This document shows positions 17,144 to 25,168 of a stretch of DNA of 64,000 nucleotides, in pieces; position 1 is the first letter of the stretch; the number at the start of each line of letters is the position of its first letter. The DNA comes from an uncultured Clostridia bacterium. GTDB lineage: Bacteria > Bacillota > Clostridia > Christensenellales > UBA1242. Both the position numbers and the translations under genes were made by a program. The stretch lies in NCBI GenBank assembly GCA_937896905.1, contig CALBOE010000006.1, positions 372,001 to 436,000 of the forward strand. The letters run 5' to 3'. The notes beneath the pieces are model-generated. The model was not told the origin of the DNA and did no database searches. It saw only the letters and a list, made by a program, of their open reading frames with translations.

Positions 17144-18400
17144 TTATTTTTTTGTAAGTTTAACAAAGGTTTCCACACTGCTTGTGTTTGGAAACATATC
17201 AAAAGGTGTTATTTCTTCAATGGTATAATCTTCAATAATTTCCCTTAAATCTTTGGCAAGGGCAATAGGGTTGCAAGATATATAGATTAAATTTTTAACG
17301 CCATTAATTTGTTGCATAACTTTTTTCCCACAGCCTTTTTTTGCTGGGTCTAAAATAATTGTATCACATTTAGGTAAAAGATTTGTTAATTTTTGGTTAA
17401 AATCTCCTAAAAAGTTTGTTAAATTTGTAATTTTATTGTCGTTTTTTAGTTTTTCGGCAGATAAGTGTGCCGATTTTTCAATTTCTATGCCAAAAACTTG
17501 TTTTGCTTTGGTTGCAATTATTGCCGAAAGAAGCCCTGCTCCGCTAAATCCGTTTAGCACCACCGAATTGGCAGAAATGTGGCTTAGAACTTTTGAGTAT
17601 ATTTTATTTTGAATGTCTTCGTTTGTTTGGTGAAATGCTAAAAGATCAACCGCATATTTAATGCCAAAGTTTTCAATGTTAATTATTTTTTTACCTGCAA
17701 GGTGAATGGTTTTTCCAGAAAGAACAACGCTGTCCTTTCTTGTGTTAATAATAAGGTAAAGCCCAAAATCCACACCGTTGTTAATAAGTGATGTGGAAAA
17801 TGTGGACAAATCTATTTTTTCTGTTGCAACAACACCAATAAGGGCGGTGTTGTTAATAAACCTAACAACCAAGTTTTTAATTTTTCCACTTTTTGTGTTT
17901 ACGGTTTGCTTAAACAAAGCGTATATTTGGTTTATGGCGCTGTTAACAAGCAGGCAATTTTCTATGTTAACAACAAATTTACTGTTTTTTGCATAAAACC
18001 CAGCACCATTTGCATTAAAATTGAAACTTGCTTTGTTGCGTTGATTGAATTGATGCGCACTTGCAACGCAGCAGGCAACTTCTGTTTCAATTCTTGCCAC
18101 CTTTTTTAAAGTTTTTGCAACCAGCATTTGCTTAAAATTAAGTTGTTCTTCATAGTTCATATGTTGCAAGGCGCAACCGCCGCATTCTGTAAAATATGGG
18201 CAAGGTGGATTAACCCTGCTTTTGCTAGCGGTTAGTATTTTTGCAATTTTTCCAACACTGTAGTTAGAGTGGTCGGTTATAATTTTTGCCTGCACACTTT
18301 CGCCCATTAATCCGCCAGAAAGCAAACAAATTTTGCCATTAATTTTGGCAACGCCTTCACCGTTCATTCCATAATCTATAATTTCAGTTTTAATATTCAC
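17144..18400 (-). CDS. 23S rRNA (uracil-C5)-methyltransferase, RlmD/RlmCD type
   Basis: A 418-residue TrmA-family enzyme that methylates uracil C5 in RNA with SAM. A TRAM-like domain occupies about residues 1-55. The [4Fe-4S] cysteines lie in CPYFTECGGC (about 65-74). The SAM fold has NGFSGAGLLS, the motif LDPAKKGCG near 355 and the catalytic Cys in LIYISCNPIALAKDL near 375. In Firmicutes such proteins modify 23S rRNA U747/U1939; which site cannot be told here. The GTG start has no SD. The -10 TAAAAT ends exactly 6 nt upstream, so the mRNA is probably leaderless. Confidence 0.88.
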   Translation of the reverse strand: MNIKTEIIDYGMNGEGVAKINGKICLLSGGLMGESVQAKIITDHSNYSVGKIAKILTASKSRVNPPCPYFTECGGCALQHMNYEEQLNFKQMLVAKTLKKVARIETEVACCVASAHQFNQRNKASFNFNANGAGFYAKNSKFVVNIENCLLVNSAINQIYALFKQTVNTKSGKIKNLVVRFINNTALIGVVATEKIDLSTFSTSLINNGVDFGLYLIINTRKDSVVLSGKTIHLAGKKIINIENFGIKYAVDLLAFHQTNEDIQNKIYSKVLSHISANSVVLNGFSGAGLLSAIIATKAKQVFGIEIEKSAHLSAEKLKNDNKITNLTNFLGDFNQKLTNLLPKCDTIILDPAKKGCGKKVMQQINGVKNLIYISCNPIALAKDLREIIEDYTIEEITPFDMFPNTSSVETFVKLTKK

Positions 18401-18406
18401 ATTTTA

Positions 18407-18435
18407 ATTTTATAGGAAAACAGTTGATTTGTCAA
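18407..18435 (-). promoter_or_regulatory. promoter of the rlmD-like gene (leaderless type)
   Basis: Minus strand TTGACA (18435-18430), 17-bp spacer, TAAAAT (18412-18407), then 6 nt to the GTG. Confidence 0.75.
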
Positions 18436-18457
18436 ACCCTGAACAAATGGCAGGGTT
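18435..18457. promoter_or_regulatory. palindrome between two divergent promoters
   Basis: AACCCTG, 9 nt, CAGGGTT: perfect 7-bp arms. It touches the -35 of the rlmD-like promoter and lies 16 bp before the -35 of the 18534 gene, as expected of an operator for a shared regulator. Confidence 0.45.
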
Positions 18458-18473
18458 AAATTAATTTTGCATA

Positions 18474-18502
18474 TTGACAAACTAGCTATTAAGATTTATA
18501 AT
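18474..18502 (+). promoter_or_regulatory. promoter of the 18534 gene
   Basis: TTGACA (18474-18479), 17-bp spacer, TATAAT (18497-18502): full consensus. SD AAAGGGGAG follows before the GTG start. Confidence 0.8.
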
Positions 18503-18533
18503 CCGTTTAAAATATTAAAAGGGGAGTGAGTTT

Positions 18534-19460
18534 GTGGAAAAATCGTTTATAGAGTTTGAAGATTTAGAACGGCGTGGAATTGCCGACAAATCGGGTTGCA
18601 TAAGAACGGATAATCCACAAGTTCAATTTGTGAGAGGTTATGTGCAAGATGTGGATATATATTCCATAGAAAATATACCATATTATGTTAAAAAGTGGCG
18701 CAAAGAACAAAGCGTGCAAAGCATTGCTTCTGCAGAAATGTATGCCAATTTAGGCGTTGCAACTCCGCCAGTGTATGTGTTAAAAACAGAGAAGAAGTTG
18801 ACAAATTCCTCCAACCTAGCAACAGCAAACCAAGACGTAACTTCGGCAACAGGATTGGTTTGCAAATTAGGTAAAGAGGTTTTGCAAAACTCGGGACTAT
18901 TTAAAAGGTGCTTTGGCAAGTTTAAATGGGAAATGTTGTATAATAGCGATTTAAGGCAACAACTTTTACAAATTATGACGCCAGAATGTTTAGAAGAGGT
19001 TTTAATTTGTTGTACGCTGGCAGAAATAAGAACTGATTGCGATGGGCATATTTTAAACTATTTCTTTGTTAAAAGTCCAGAAGCGGAAAGGTGGGAGCAT
19101 TACATTCCAATAGACCTTGAAATGGCAAGAATTCAGTGCCATGAAAAAACTCACACAAAAGATGGGTTTAGTAATTTTATTTATATCAATTATGCGTCTG
19201 CATTGCCATATAGTTTCATGCAAGACAATTTGCCATATATAACAAGGGTAAGAGAAGTTGGTATGGTGATAGATGACGGAGTGCTAAGTCCAAAAGTTGT
19301 GAATGTAATAAAACAAGCTTTGCAATATGATTTTCCCAAACTAATATACAAAACAGCCAGCCGTGTGGGCGAAAAGAAAATTGCCCCAAAACAAAGGGAT
19401 ACGTTCGAAAGATTGTGGGAGCTTAATCGAAAAGAACTTGGTGGAATAATCGGGTTATAA
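18534..19460 (+). CDS. unknown protein with a HipA/kinase-like core
   Basis: A 308-residue protein starting at GTG after AAAGGGGAG. I do not recognise the family. In the C-terminal half, RTDCDGHILNYFF (D170, N175) followed by YIPIDLEMA (D194) resembles the catalytic loop and metal-binding Asp of HipA-like and related atypical kinases (D-x4-N, then D). An upstream segment with EMYANLGVATPPVYVLK (about 68-84) resembles the N-lobe region of such proteins. No HipB-like antitoxin is adjacent. Assignment as a kinase fold is inference from motif spacing; a non-kinase role is possible. It shares a strand and narrow spacing with the next gene. Confidence 0.5.
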   Translation: MEKSFIEFEDLERRGIADKSGCIRTDNPQVQFVRGYVQDVDIYSIENIPYYVKKWRKEQSVQSIASAEMYANLGVATPPVYVLKTEKKLTNSSNLATANQDVTSATGLVCKLGKEVLQNSGLFKRCFGKFKWEMLYNSDLRQQLLQIMTPECLEEVLICCTLAEIRTDCDGHILNYFFVKSPEAERWEHYIPIDLEMARIQCHEKTHTKDGFSNFIYINYASALPYSFMQDNLPYITRVREVGMVIDDGVLSPKVVNVIKQALQYDFPKLIYKTASRVGEKKIAPKQRDTFERLWELNRKELGGIIGL

Positions 19461-19507
19461 GTGTTGGCCAATTGGCATGCCGTTTAACAATAACAAAGGA
19501 GAAGTAT

Positions 19508-20014
19508 ATGGAAAAATATCAAATTAGAGATTTAATGTTAGCAAAGTACAACGAGCGAGTTGTTTTTGCGGTGTTAAATGCAGGTAAAAACAAGGTTAAA
19601 ATTATAGGCGCTGGCAAAATTATTCCAATTGGCCCTTTGGCAAGGGTTGAACAAAAGGTTAATGGCAAAAACCTAGCATTGCACAGTTACGGAGCATTGC
19701 GGGCAGGCGAGGTGACTGATATTTATCCACTTGTTATTTCTGGCGAAGATTTAAATGAGTTAAATGGCAGAAATGGGCTTAATCCGTCCTACAAATTTAG
19801 GCCGGGCGACCATAGCAGATTAAGGTTGCTTGTTGAATTGTTTGGGTTACAAAACAATAAAGAAGCATTGGAATTTATGTTAGGTATAGACGAAAATCAC
19901 AACTTTAAAAACTCAAATCGTTTTAAAGTTATTAAAAAACAGCAACTTATGATGGTGGAAGAGTCAATTAACAGCGAAATAAAACTTGAAGATGCCGATG
20001 AAGTTTGCATATAA
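19508..20014 (+). CDS. conserved-looking protein, function unknown
   Basis: A 168-residue protein. The start is ATG 19508, preceded by AAAGGAG; a longer frame from 19472 lacks an SD and opens inside the intergenic spacer. Two parts can be seen: a beta-rich N-terminal half (about 1-90, AVLNAGKNKVKIIGAGKIIPIG) and a helical C-terminal half with LLVELFGLQNNKEALEFML. No catalytic motif or membrane helix. It may form a unit with the upstream kinase-like gene (47-bp gap). A strong terminator follows at 20063. Confidence 0.55.
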   Translation: MEKYQIRDLMLAKYNERVVFAVLNAGKNKVKIIGAGKIIPIGPLARVEQKVNGKNLALHSYGALRAGEVTDIYPLVISGEDLNELNGRNGLNPSYKFRPGDHSRLRLLVELFGLQNNKEALEFMLGIDENHNFKNSNRFKVIKKQQLMMVEESINSEIKLEDADEVCI

Positions 20015-20059
20015 TAGGCAAAACAATATTAAAATAGGCGGAAAACAAACACTTTGCAC

Positions 20060-20096
20060 AATAAAAAGAACCCAAATGGTTGGGTTCTTTTTGTTG
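20060..20096. terminator. bidirectional intrinsic terminator
   Basis: AAAAAGAACCCAA-ATGG-TTGGGTTCTTTTT, between convergent genes. Confidence 0.9.
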
Positions 20097-20129
20097 CTGT
20101 GTTTAAAATTTAATAAGTACAAGCAAATG

Positions 20130-20642
20130 TTAAAATCTAATAGAGCAATCTGGTGTTGAATTTTTAAATTCTTCACATTTGTTTAAATAGTTTTGTTCTA
20201 TATCAATTGCTGTGTTTAAATCTTTTAGTTTTGCTTGTAATAATTTAATTCTTGCTTTAACAACCAATTTAGAAATTGGTCTGGTTGCAAGGCAAGGGAA
20301 GTTTGCAATTGTGCCAGAAAGAGTGCCAATCTGCACAAGAGTTACAACCTCTTGCGGGCAACCCAAAAATGCTACAAGGGTTGGCAATGCGGTTAAAGAA
20401 ACAACGCCGGCAACACCAGTAACAAACGGAGCCCAAACAGACATCTCTTGCAATTTTGCATATTTTTTATTAAGGGCTATCACCTTTTGTTTTAAAACTT
20501 CAATTTGTTTTTGGGATAAATTAATTTTTTGGGCAGCGCTTTTGGCCCTTTCTTCGCACTGTTCTTGCATAGACCTTTTAGAAAAGTGCTCCATTTGATT
20601 TTCTATTTTAAGTGCTTCGCGTTCTTTGTGGTAACCAATCAT
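20130..20642 (-). CDS. coiled-coil membrane protein, unknown
   Basis: A 170-residue protein. The N-terminal half (about 1-70) is a charged helix rich in Lys, Glu and Gln, likely a coiled coil. Two hydrophobic segments follow (about 70-92 and 96-117), then another Lys-rich helical region (about 125-160). The shape suggests a hairpin membrane anchor between two cytoplasmic coiled coils. SD AGGAGG is present 7 nt before the ATG. It is the third gene of a minus-strand set with the two genes upstream. Function unknown. Confidence 0.6.
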   Translation of the reverse strand: MIGYHKEREALKIENQMEHFSKRSMQEQCEERAKSAAQKINLSQKQIEVLKQKVIALNKKYAKLQEMSVWAPFVTGVAGVVSLTALPTLVAFLGCPQEVVTLVQIGTLSGTIANFPCLATRPISKLVVKARIKLLQAKLKDLNTAIDIEQNYLNKCEEFKNSTPDCSIRF

Positions 20643-20665
20643 AATTTATCCTCCTAATATTGTTG

Positions 20666-21172
20666 TTACAGGCCAGCCTTTGTGCTGGTAATTCTTTCCA
20701 GTTCAGCAACAATGGTAGATTTAATGTCGCATACTTGCTGGGCAGAAAGTGTAAGTTTGCCTAAAAGTTTCTTCATGGCAGTTTTTTTAATTAAATCATC
20801 TTCAAACAAAGGGAAATCCTTCAAAATTCCAGAAAGGTACCTAATTTGGCCATCTAATTTTTCAACGTAATAAGGTTGGCCCGTTGCAATATCTACAATA
20901 CGATAGTTTTTATTCCCCTTTTTAATGTCGGCAAAGAAGTCCGCTCCGCTTGGGGCAAACCTAACTGCATTTGGCATAATTTCAATATGTTCTGGCAAGT
21001 TTGCAACTGTGGAAACTAAAACACTGCCACTTGTTCTAGAAATTGGGTGAATAGTTCCAACAATCAAATCACCTGCATTAAAACCATAAAACAAGTCAAA
21101 TTTAGAAAAGGTTTTTGTTTCATTCTTTGTTGATACTGCTTGTGTGCGTTTTTCTTTATTTCTTTTTAACAT
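20666..21172 (-). CDS. unknown protein sharing a C-terminal helix with its neighbour
   Basis: A 168-residue protein with a basic N-terminus, a beta-rich middle (about 28-115) and a helical C-terminus reading LTLSAQQVCDIKSTIVAELERI. The next gene ends with a similar stretch (QLSGDEIKVLKRMISAELER), which suggests a shared domain or distant paralogy. I know no family for it. It lies 24 bp after the upstream gene and 23 bp before the downstream one, so a three-gene operon is likely. It has an SD-like GGGAGG before the ATG. Confidence 0.55.
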   Translation of the reverse strand: MLKRNKEKRTQAVSTKNETKTFSKFDLFYGFNAGDLIVGTIHPISRTSGSVLVSTVANLPEHIEIMPNAVRFAPSGADFFADIKKGNKNYRIVDIATGQPYYVEKLDGQIRYLSGILKDFPLFEDDLIKKTAMKKLLGKLTLSAQQVCDIKSTIVAELERITSTKAGL

Positions 21173-21196
21173 AATTAATACCTCCCATACTGTTAA

Positions 21197-21559
21197 TTAT
21201 AAAGACATATTATTGCAAGCAGTTCCAGATTTTCTAACTTCATCGAATTTAGTTCGTTCTAGTTCGGCACTAATCATACGTTTAAGCACTTTAATTTCGT
21301 CGCCAGAAAGTTGAGTTTGGCTGGTGATGGTTTTTATTCTTTGTTGCATAGATGTTTCACCAATGAACAAAATGTCGCACTTTAAATCCGTTAGGTGTTT
21401 AACTGGTGTGTTTGAAGCTGTAATTGCGTAACACTTTCTGGTTAAACTATCAATAAATGCAGGTTTATCGTCCAACTTAAAGGGTATGCCCACAAGAGGA
21501 GTTTTGTTTTCATCAATTGTGTAGTATAGTTTTTTTGTGTAATATTGTTTAGTGTTCAT
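21197..21559 (-). CDS. unknown protein, first gene of a three-gene set
   Basis: A 120-residue protein. The N-terminal part (about 1-75) alternates short strands, for example KLYYTIDENKTPLVGIPFK. The C-terminal helix QLSGDEIKVLKRMISAELER matches the end of the next gene's product. Neither a membrane helix nor a catalytic motif is visible. SD TAAGGAG and promoter TTGACA-17-TATACT (21634-21606) support the start. The promoter is back-to-back with that of the DHH phosphoesterase. Confidence 0.55.
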   Translation of the reverse strand: MNTKQYYTKKLYYTIDENKTPLVGIPFKLDDKPAFIDSLTRKCYAITASNTPVKHLTDLKCDILFIGETSMQQRIKTITSQTQLSGDEIKVLKRMISAELERTKFDEVRKSGTACNNMSL

Positions 21560-21605
21560 AAGTTTAAAATTCTCCTTAAGTTATATCCAACTTATATGTT
21601 TTTAT

Positions 21606-21634
21606 AGTATATATGACAAATGGATAAATGTCAA
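21606..21634 (-). promoter_or_regulatory. promoter of the unknown three-gene set
   Basis: Minus strand TTGACA (21634-21629), 17-bp spacer, TATACT (21611-21606). Confidence 0.75.
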
Positions 21635-21683
21635 CCCCCAAAAAACTACTTAAATGTCCAAATTTTTCTAAATTTATGCTATG

Positions 21684-21712
21684 TTGACAATATTATTCAT
21701 TTAAGGTATAAT
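21684..21712 (+). promoter_or_regulatory. promoter of the DHH phosphoesterase gene
   Basis: TTGACA (21684-21689), 17-bp spacer, TATAAT (21707-21712). Confidence 0.8.
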
Positions 21713-21755
21713 AATGTTCAGCCGTAAATAAAAACGGCAACACATAGGAGGACTT

Positions 21756-22751
21756 ATGAGAAAAAATCAAGTGGTGTGTCGCAGCATAGACGAAGCCACT
21801 AAAATTGCAATTTTTTCACATGTGCACCCAGATGCAGACGCTTTATGTTCTTCTTTGGCCCTTAAAAAGATTATTCAAAACAACTTTGAAGGAAAGTTTG
21901 TGGACGTGTTTGTTGGCGGAGAAATTGCCAAATTATACGATCCAGTTTTAAGGGATCAAGTGGTTAATCCACAGCCATATCGTAATTACGATTTAGCCAT
22001 TGTGCTAGATTGTCCAAGCTTAGCAAGGCTGGGAGAATTTGAAGAACTTGCTACGTCTATTCCGCAAATTATTAACATAGACCATCACGCAACCAACGAA
22101 CGATTTGGAACATGCAACATTGTTTCGCCAGCGGTTAGCAGCACGTGTGAACTTGTTGCGCTAATTGCTTTTGCCCAGCAACTGCAACTATCTAACACTT
22201 GCGCCAAAGAGTTGTATCAGGGCATAATAACGGACACCAACTGCTTTACATCTATGAGCATAACCCCAAGAACCCACCACGTTGTTAGCGAACTTTTAAA
22301 GTATGAGTTTAATGCCGATGCAATTAAAAAATACTATTTTCAAAACAACTCTCCTGCAAAAACAAAACTTTTAACGGGAGCATTAAAGTCGTTAAAATTC
22401 TATAAAAATGCACAATTCACAACAATGAAAATAGATAATGTAACCTATCAAAACGCACAAGCAAGTTTTGTGGATACATTGGGCATTATAGATAACGGAG
22501 TTAACATAAGTAACGCGCAAGTTGGTGCAATTTTAATAGAGTCAAAGCCAGGATACATTTATTGCAGTTTGAGAAGCAAGGGAGATGTAAACGTTGGCGA
22601 AATTGCAAAACAATTCAACGGGGGCGGAAGCGCAACCATGGCGGCGTTTCAAACAACTGGAAACATACGAAGCGTAGAGCAACAATTAGTAGACGTAACA
22701 AAACCACTGTTGCCAGAAGATGTTGACGACGACGAACTTTTATTATTTTAA
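21756..22751 (+). CDS. DHH-DHHA1 phosphoesterase, NrnA-like
   Basis: A 331-residue protein of the DHH/DHHA1 family, whose members hydrolyse oligoribonucleotides (nanoRNA), pAp or cyclic-dinucleotide products. The DHH domain shows SHVHPDADAL near residue 26, a metal-binding VLDCPS near 88 and NIDHHATNERFG near 111. The DHHA1 domain ends with FNGGGSATMAAF near 288. The length suits NrnA (about 315) rather than membrane-bound GdpP. The start is set by AGGAGG 7 nt upstream of the ATG. It has its own promoter and terminator. Confidence 0.88.
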   Translation: MRKNQVVCRSIDEATKIAIFSHVHPDADALCSSLALKKIIQNNFEGKFVDVFVGGEIAKLYDPVLRDQVVNPQPYRNYDLAIVLDCPSLARLGEFEELATSIPQIINIDHHATNERFGTCNIVSPAVSSTCELVALIAFAQQLQLSNTCAKELYQGIITDTNCFTSMSITPRTHHVVSELLKYEFNADAIKKYYFQNNSPAKTKLLTGALKSLKFYKNAQFTTMKIDNVTYQNAQASFVDTLGIIDNGVNISNAQVGAILIESKPGYIYCSLRSKGDVNVGEIAKQFNGGGSATMAAFQTTGNIRSVEQQLVDVTKPLLPEDVDDDELLLF

Positions 22752-22786
22752 AAAACAACCAGCAAAATGCTGGTGTTTTTATTATT
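22752..22786 (+). terminator. intrinsic terminator
   Basis: CCAGCA-AAA-TGCTGG with an A run before and T run after, just past the DHH gene and before the convergent popT stop. Confidence 0.85.
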
Positions 22787-23759
22787 TTTTGTTTTTGTTT
22801 CGCTCTAACTTAACTAGCCATAAAGCTGTGGCGAAACCGACGATTAATAGGATTATGCCAAGCGCCAAATCAAGTCCGTTCCAAAGGGTGAAGTTTCTCC
22901 AAGATTTATATATAGCAATCATGTCGGCACTAATTAGCATAGAAGCTATTGAGCCTAACGACAATCCAACAATGCAATACATCGTGCTTGTTTTAGCAAT
23001 GCTAAACAAAAATGTTAAAAACTTAGAAAAAGAAAGCAATCCTAAAACAAAACCCACAATTAGGCAAAGGTAAATAATAAAAATTGTTGGGTTGGCACGC
23101 CAAAAGGATAAACTAACCGAGTTAAACAACGGCTTAAAGTATCCAAAAGCCATTAAAATTGCCGTGGCACTTAGCCCGGGCACAACTTGCGTTATGGCAA
23201 CAACATAGCCAAACAATAAATACAATAGCGCATAGCCAACATTAAACGAATTAACAAGGTTTTCACTTGTAAGCGTTTGGCCATTGGTAAATGTTAAAGA
23301 AAGGGTAGTAATTAAAATTGGCACCAAAATGCCAACGATAAGCAGCCCCCACCTTTTTGCATTCGGTTTTGTGTTAGAAATTTCGTCTTTAATGCTTGGA
23401 AACGCTCCCGCCATAAGCCCCACAAACAGCAAAATGGTTGCAAATGGAAGAAGGTTTAAAAGTTGTTTAACTGTAACAAATCCAATCAGCAAGCCAACAA
23501 CAGCACCAATAATAATTGGAAGCAAAAATTTAAAACATTGCTTAAACTTTTTAAATAGGTTAGAAAGGGCCGTTAGCAATTGGTTATAGAGTTTAAAAAT
23601 AATAGCAATGGCGCTTCCGCTAACGCCAGGAACAATAATTGCCAAACCCACAAAAAATCCCAATGCACTGCTTTTAATAAATGTTTCTTTGCTGTGGCCT
23701 TTTTCAATTTGTGCCAAAGCGTTATCTTGAGAATTATCAACGTTTTCCAAATTCTCCAT
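22782..23759 (-). CDS. popT: DUF368 membrane protein, PopT-type undecaprenyl-phosphate transporter
   Basis: A 325-residue polytopic membrane protein with about 8-9 hydrophobic segments. The DUF368 signature is near residue 34 (GFFVGLAIIVPGVSGSAIAI), with the related second repeat VTQVVPGLSATAILMAFGY near 190. DUF368 proteins have been shown to recycle undecaprenyl phosphate across the membrane. That fits its place next to an undecaprenyl-phosphate sugar transferase and a polysaccharide locus, whose lipid carrier it would replenish. It starts 1 bp after the sugar transferase stop, with SD AAGGG. Confidence 0.85.
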   Translation of the reverse strand: MENLENVDNSQDNALAQIEKGHSKETFIKSSALGFFVGLAIIVPGVSGSAIAIIFKLYNQLLTALSNLFKKFKQCFKFLLPIIIGAVVGLLIGFVTVKQLLNLLPFATILLFVGLMAGAFPSIKDEISNTKPNAKRWGLLIVGILVPILITTLSLTFTNGQTLTSENLVNSFNVGYALLYLLFGYVVAITQVVPGLSATAILMAFGYFKPLFNSVSLSFWRANPTIFIIYLCLIVGFVLGLLSFSKFLTFLFSIAKTSTMYCIVGLSLGSIASMLISADMIAIYKSWRNFTLWNGLDLALGIILLIVGFATALWLVKLERNKNKK

Positions 23760-23760
23760 A

Positions 23761-24534
23761 CTAATTTCCCTTAACAGATTTCTTTTTGTGCAAGTGTTGT
23801 TGATAGGTAACTTGCCCCATATTTTTGATAATCTTATCTGCTTCTTTCAAACCTCGGTTGTATTGGTCCTTTGTTATTTGCTTAGATTTTAACAAGTGGT
23901 CGGGGTAATAATATTCTCGTTTTTTGTTATTTTTTTCAGCTCCGCTTGCAGAACCGCCTTTAAACACCGCAAAGAAAGTGCCAAAAAACAATTTAAAGTC
24001 GTTTTTAAATGTAACATTTTGTGCGTATTCTAAATCTCTTTTAAAAACACTTTCCCAGCTAGATTCACTGTTTCGGTCGTAAACTTGCGCAGGTCCAGTT
24101 AGTCCTGGTTTTACAGAATATGCTTTTAAAACTTCTTCGTCGTAAAAAACCATATCCTTAACCAACCTTGGGCGAGGGCCAATAATGCTCATATCGCCTT
24201 TTAAAATGTTAAAAAGTTGAGGTAGCTCGTCCAAACTGGTTTTTCTTAAAAATTTGCCAAATTTGGTTATTCGTTCACTATCTGGCAAAAGATTTCCGTT
24301 TTTATCTTTTTTATTTGTCATGCTACGGAACTTATAAAACTTAAAAATTTTACCGTCTTTGCCCGGCCTGTACTGAGCAAAAATAACTGGCCAACCAATA
24401 AAACAAAGCGAAAGTAAACTAATAATTAAATATATTGGCGAAAGAATTATAATTGCAATTAGCGACAAAACAACATCAAAAAATCTTTTAAAAAATTTTG
24501 CATAAATCCCACGTTTTCTAGTTGACTTTTCCAT
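23761..24534 (-). CDS. undecaprenyl-phosphate sugar phosphate transferase
   Basis: A 257-residue bacterial sugar transferase (PF02397 type), which moves a sugar-1-phosphate from a UDP-sugar to undecaprenyl phosphate to start glycan assembly. The family order is clear: RFFDVVLSLIAIIILSPIYL membrane helix (about 17-40), FKFYKFRSM near 68, KTSLDELPQLFNILKGDMSIIGPRPR (about 114-139) and the C-terminal KPGLTGPAQV. A Lys-rich tail follows. The sugar cannot be read from sequence. It probably starts the repeat unit built by the divergent plus-strand locus. SD GAGG lies before the ATG. Confidence 0.92.
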   Translation of the reverse strand: MEKSTRKRGIYAKFFKRFFDVVLSLIAIIILSPIYLIISLLSLCFIGWPVIFAQYRPGKDGKIFKFYKFRSMTNKKDKNGNLLPDSERITKFGKFLRKTSLDELPQLFNILKGDMSIIGPRPRLVKDMVFYDEEVLKAYSVKPGLTGPAQVYDRNSESSWESVFKRDLEYAQNVTFKNDFKLFFGTFFAVFKGGSASGAEKNNKKREYYYPDHLLKSKQITKDQYNRGLKEADKIIKNMGQVTYQQHLHKKKSVKGN

Positions 24535-24605
24535 GTAAACCTCTATGCTAGTATATTAGCATAAAAAGATTTATATTTCAATAAAAAACACGCAAGTTCC
24601 ATAAT

Positions 24606-24995
24606 TTAGCAGAATATTTCAGGGCCAACATTCAATTTAAGTTTTTCAAGTTTTGGTTTTAAATTTGAGGTTATTTGTTGCAAATCGCCATACATTTTTT
24701 CCAGTACCACAGGAAGAGATTCGGCATTTTTTTGTTGAAGGGTTAAAAACGCATTGTTACATAATAATTGCTGTTTTAACACCATAAAAGACGTGTTGTT
24801 TAAATTTAATTTTTCAAACAAAAATTCGTAGGCCGATTTAAGTTTGTTGCCAATATCTTGTGTATTTTGCAACAGTTGTGTGCAATTTGGCTGGCCACAC
24901 TCATCATTTAATGAGCAGTTTAAAAAGTTGATTATAACACTAATTTTCACATAGTCGTCAATAAGTGAAAGTTTAATTTTTGCTTTATTTATCAT
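24606..24995 (-). CDS. unknown helical protein, apparently leaderless
   Basis: A 129-residue, mostly helical protein, rich in Leu, Lys and Asn. A central CSLNDECGQPNC segment (about 27-38) has three Cys with spacing that might bind metal or form disulfides, though no signal peptide is present. I recognise no family. TATACT ends 6 nt before the ATG and there is no SD, the same arrangement as at five other genes here, but the -35 is poor. It is a single gene between the sugar transferase and the divergent polymerase gene. Confidence 0.5.
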   Translation of the reverse strand: MINKAKIKLSLIDDYVKISVIINFLNCSLNDECGQPNCTQLLQNTQDIGNKLKSAYEFLFEKLNLNNTSFMVLKQQLLCNNAFLTLQQKNAESLPVVLEKMYGDLQQITSNLKPKLEKLKLNVGPEIFC

Positions 24996-25168
24996 ATCGA
25001 TAGTATATGCATAATTTTTAAAATATTTCGTTATGAATATTTTGCTTAAATACTTTTATTATTTAAGTTATAAGCTTAATTCCTTGCATTAACACATAAA
25101 TTATGGTAAACTGATTTTTATAAAAAATTAAAAGGCAGTGTGAGGTTTTGCGCTGAATTCTACAAAAA

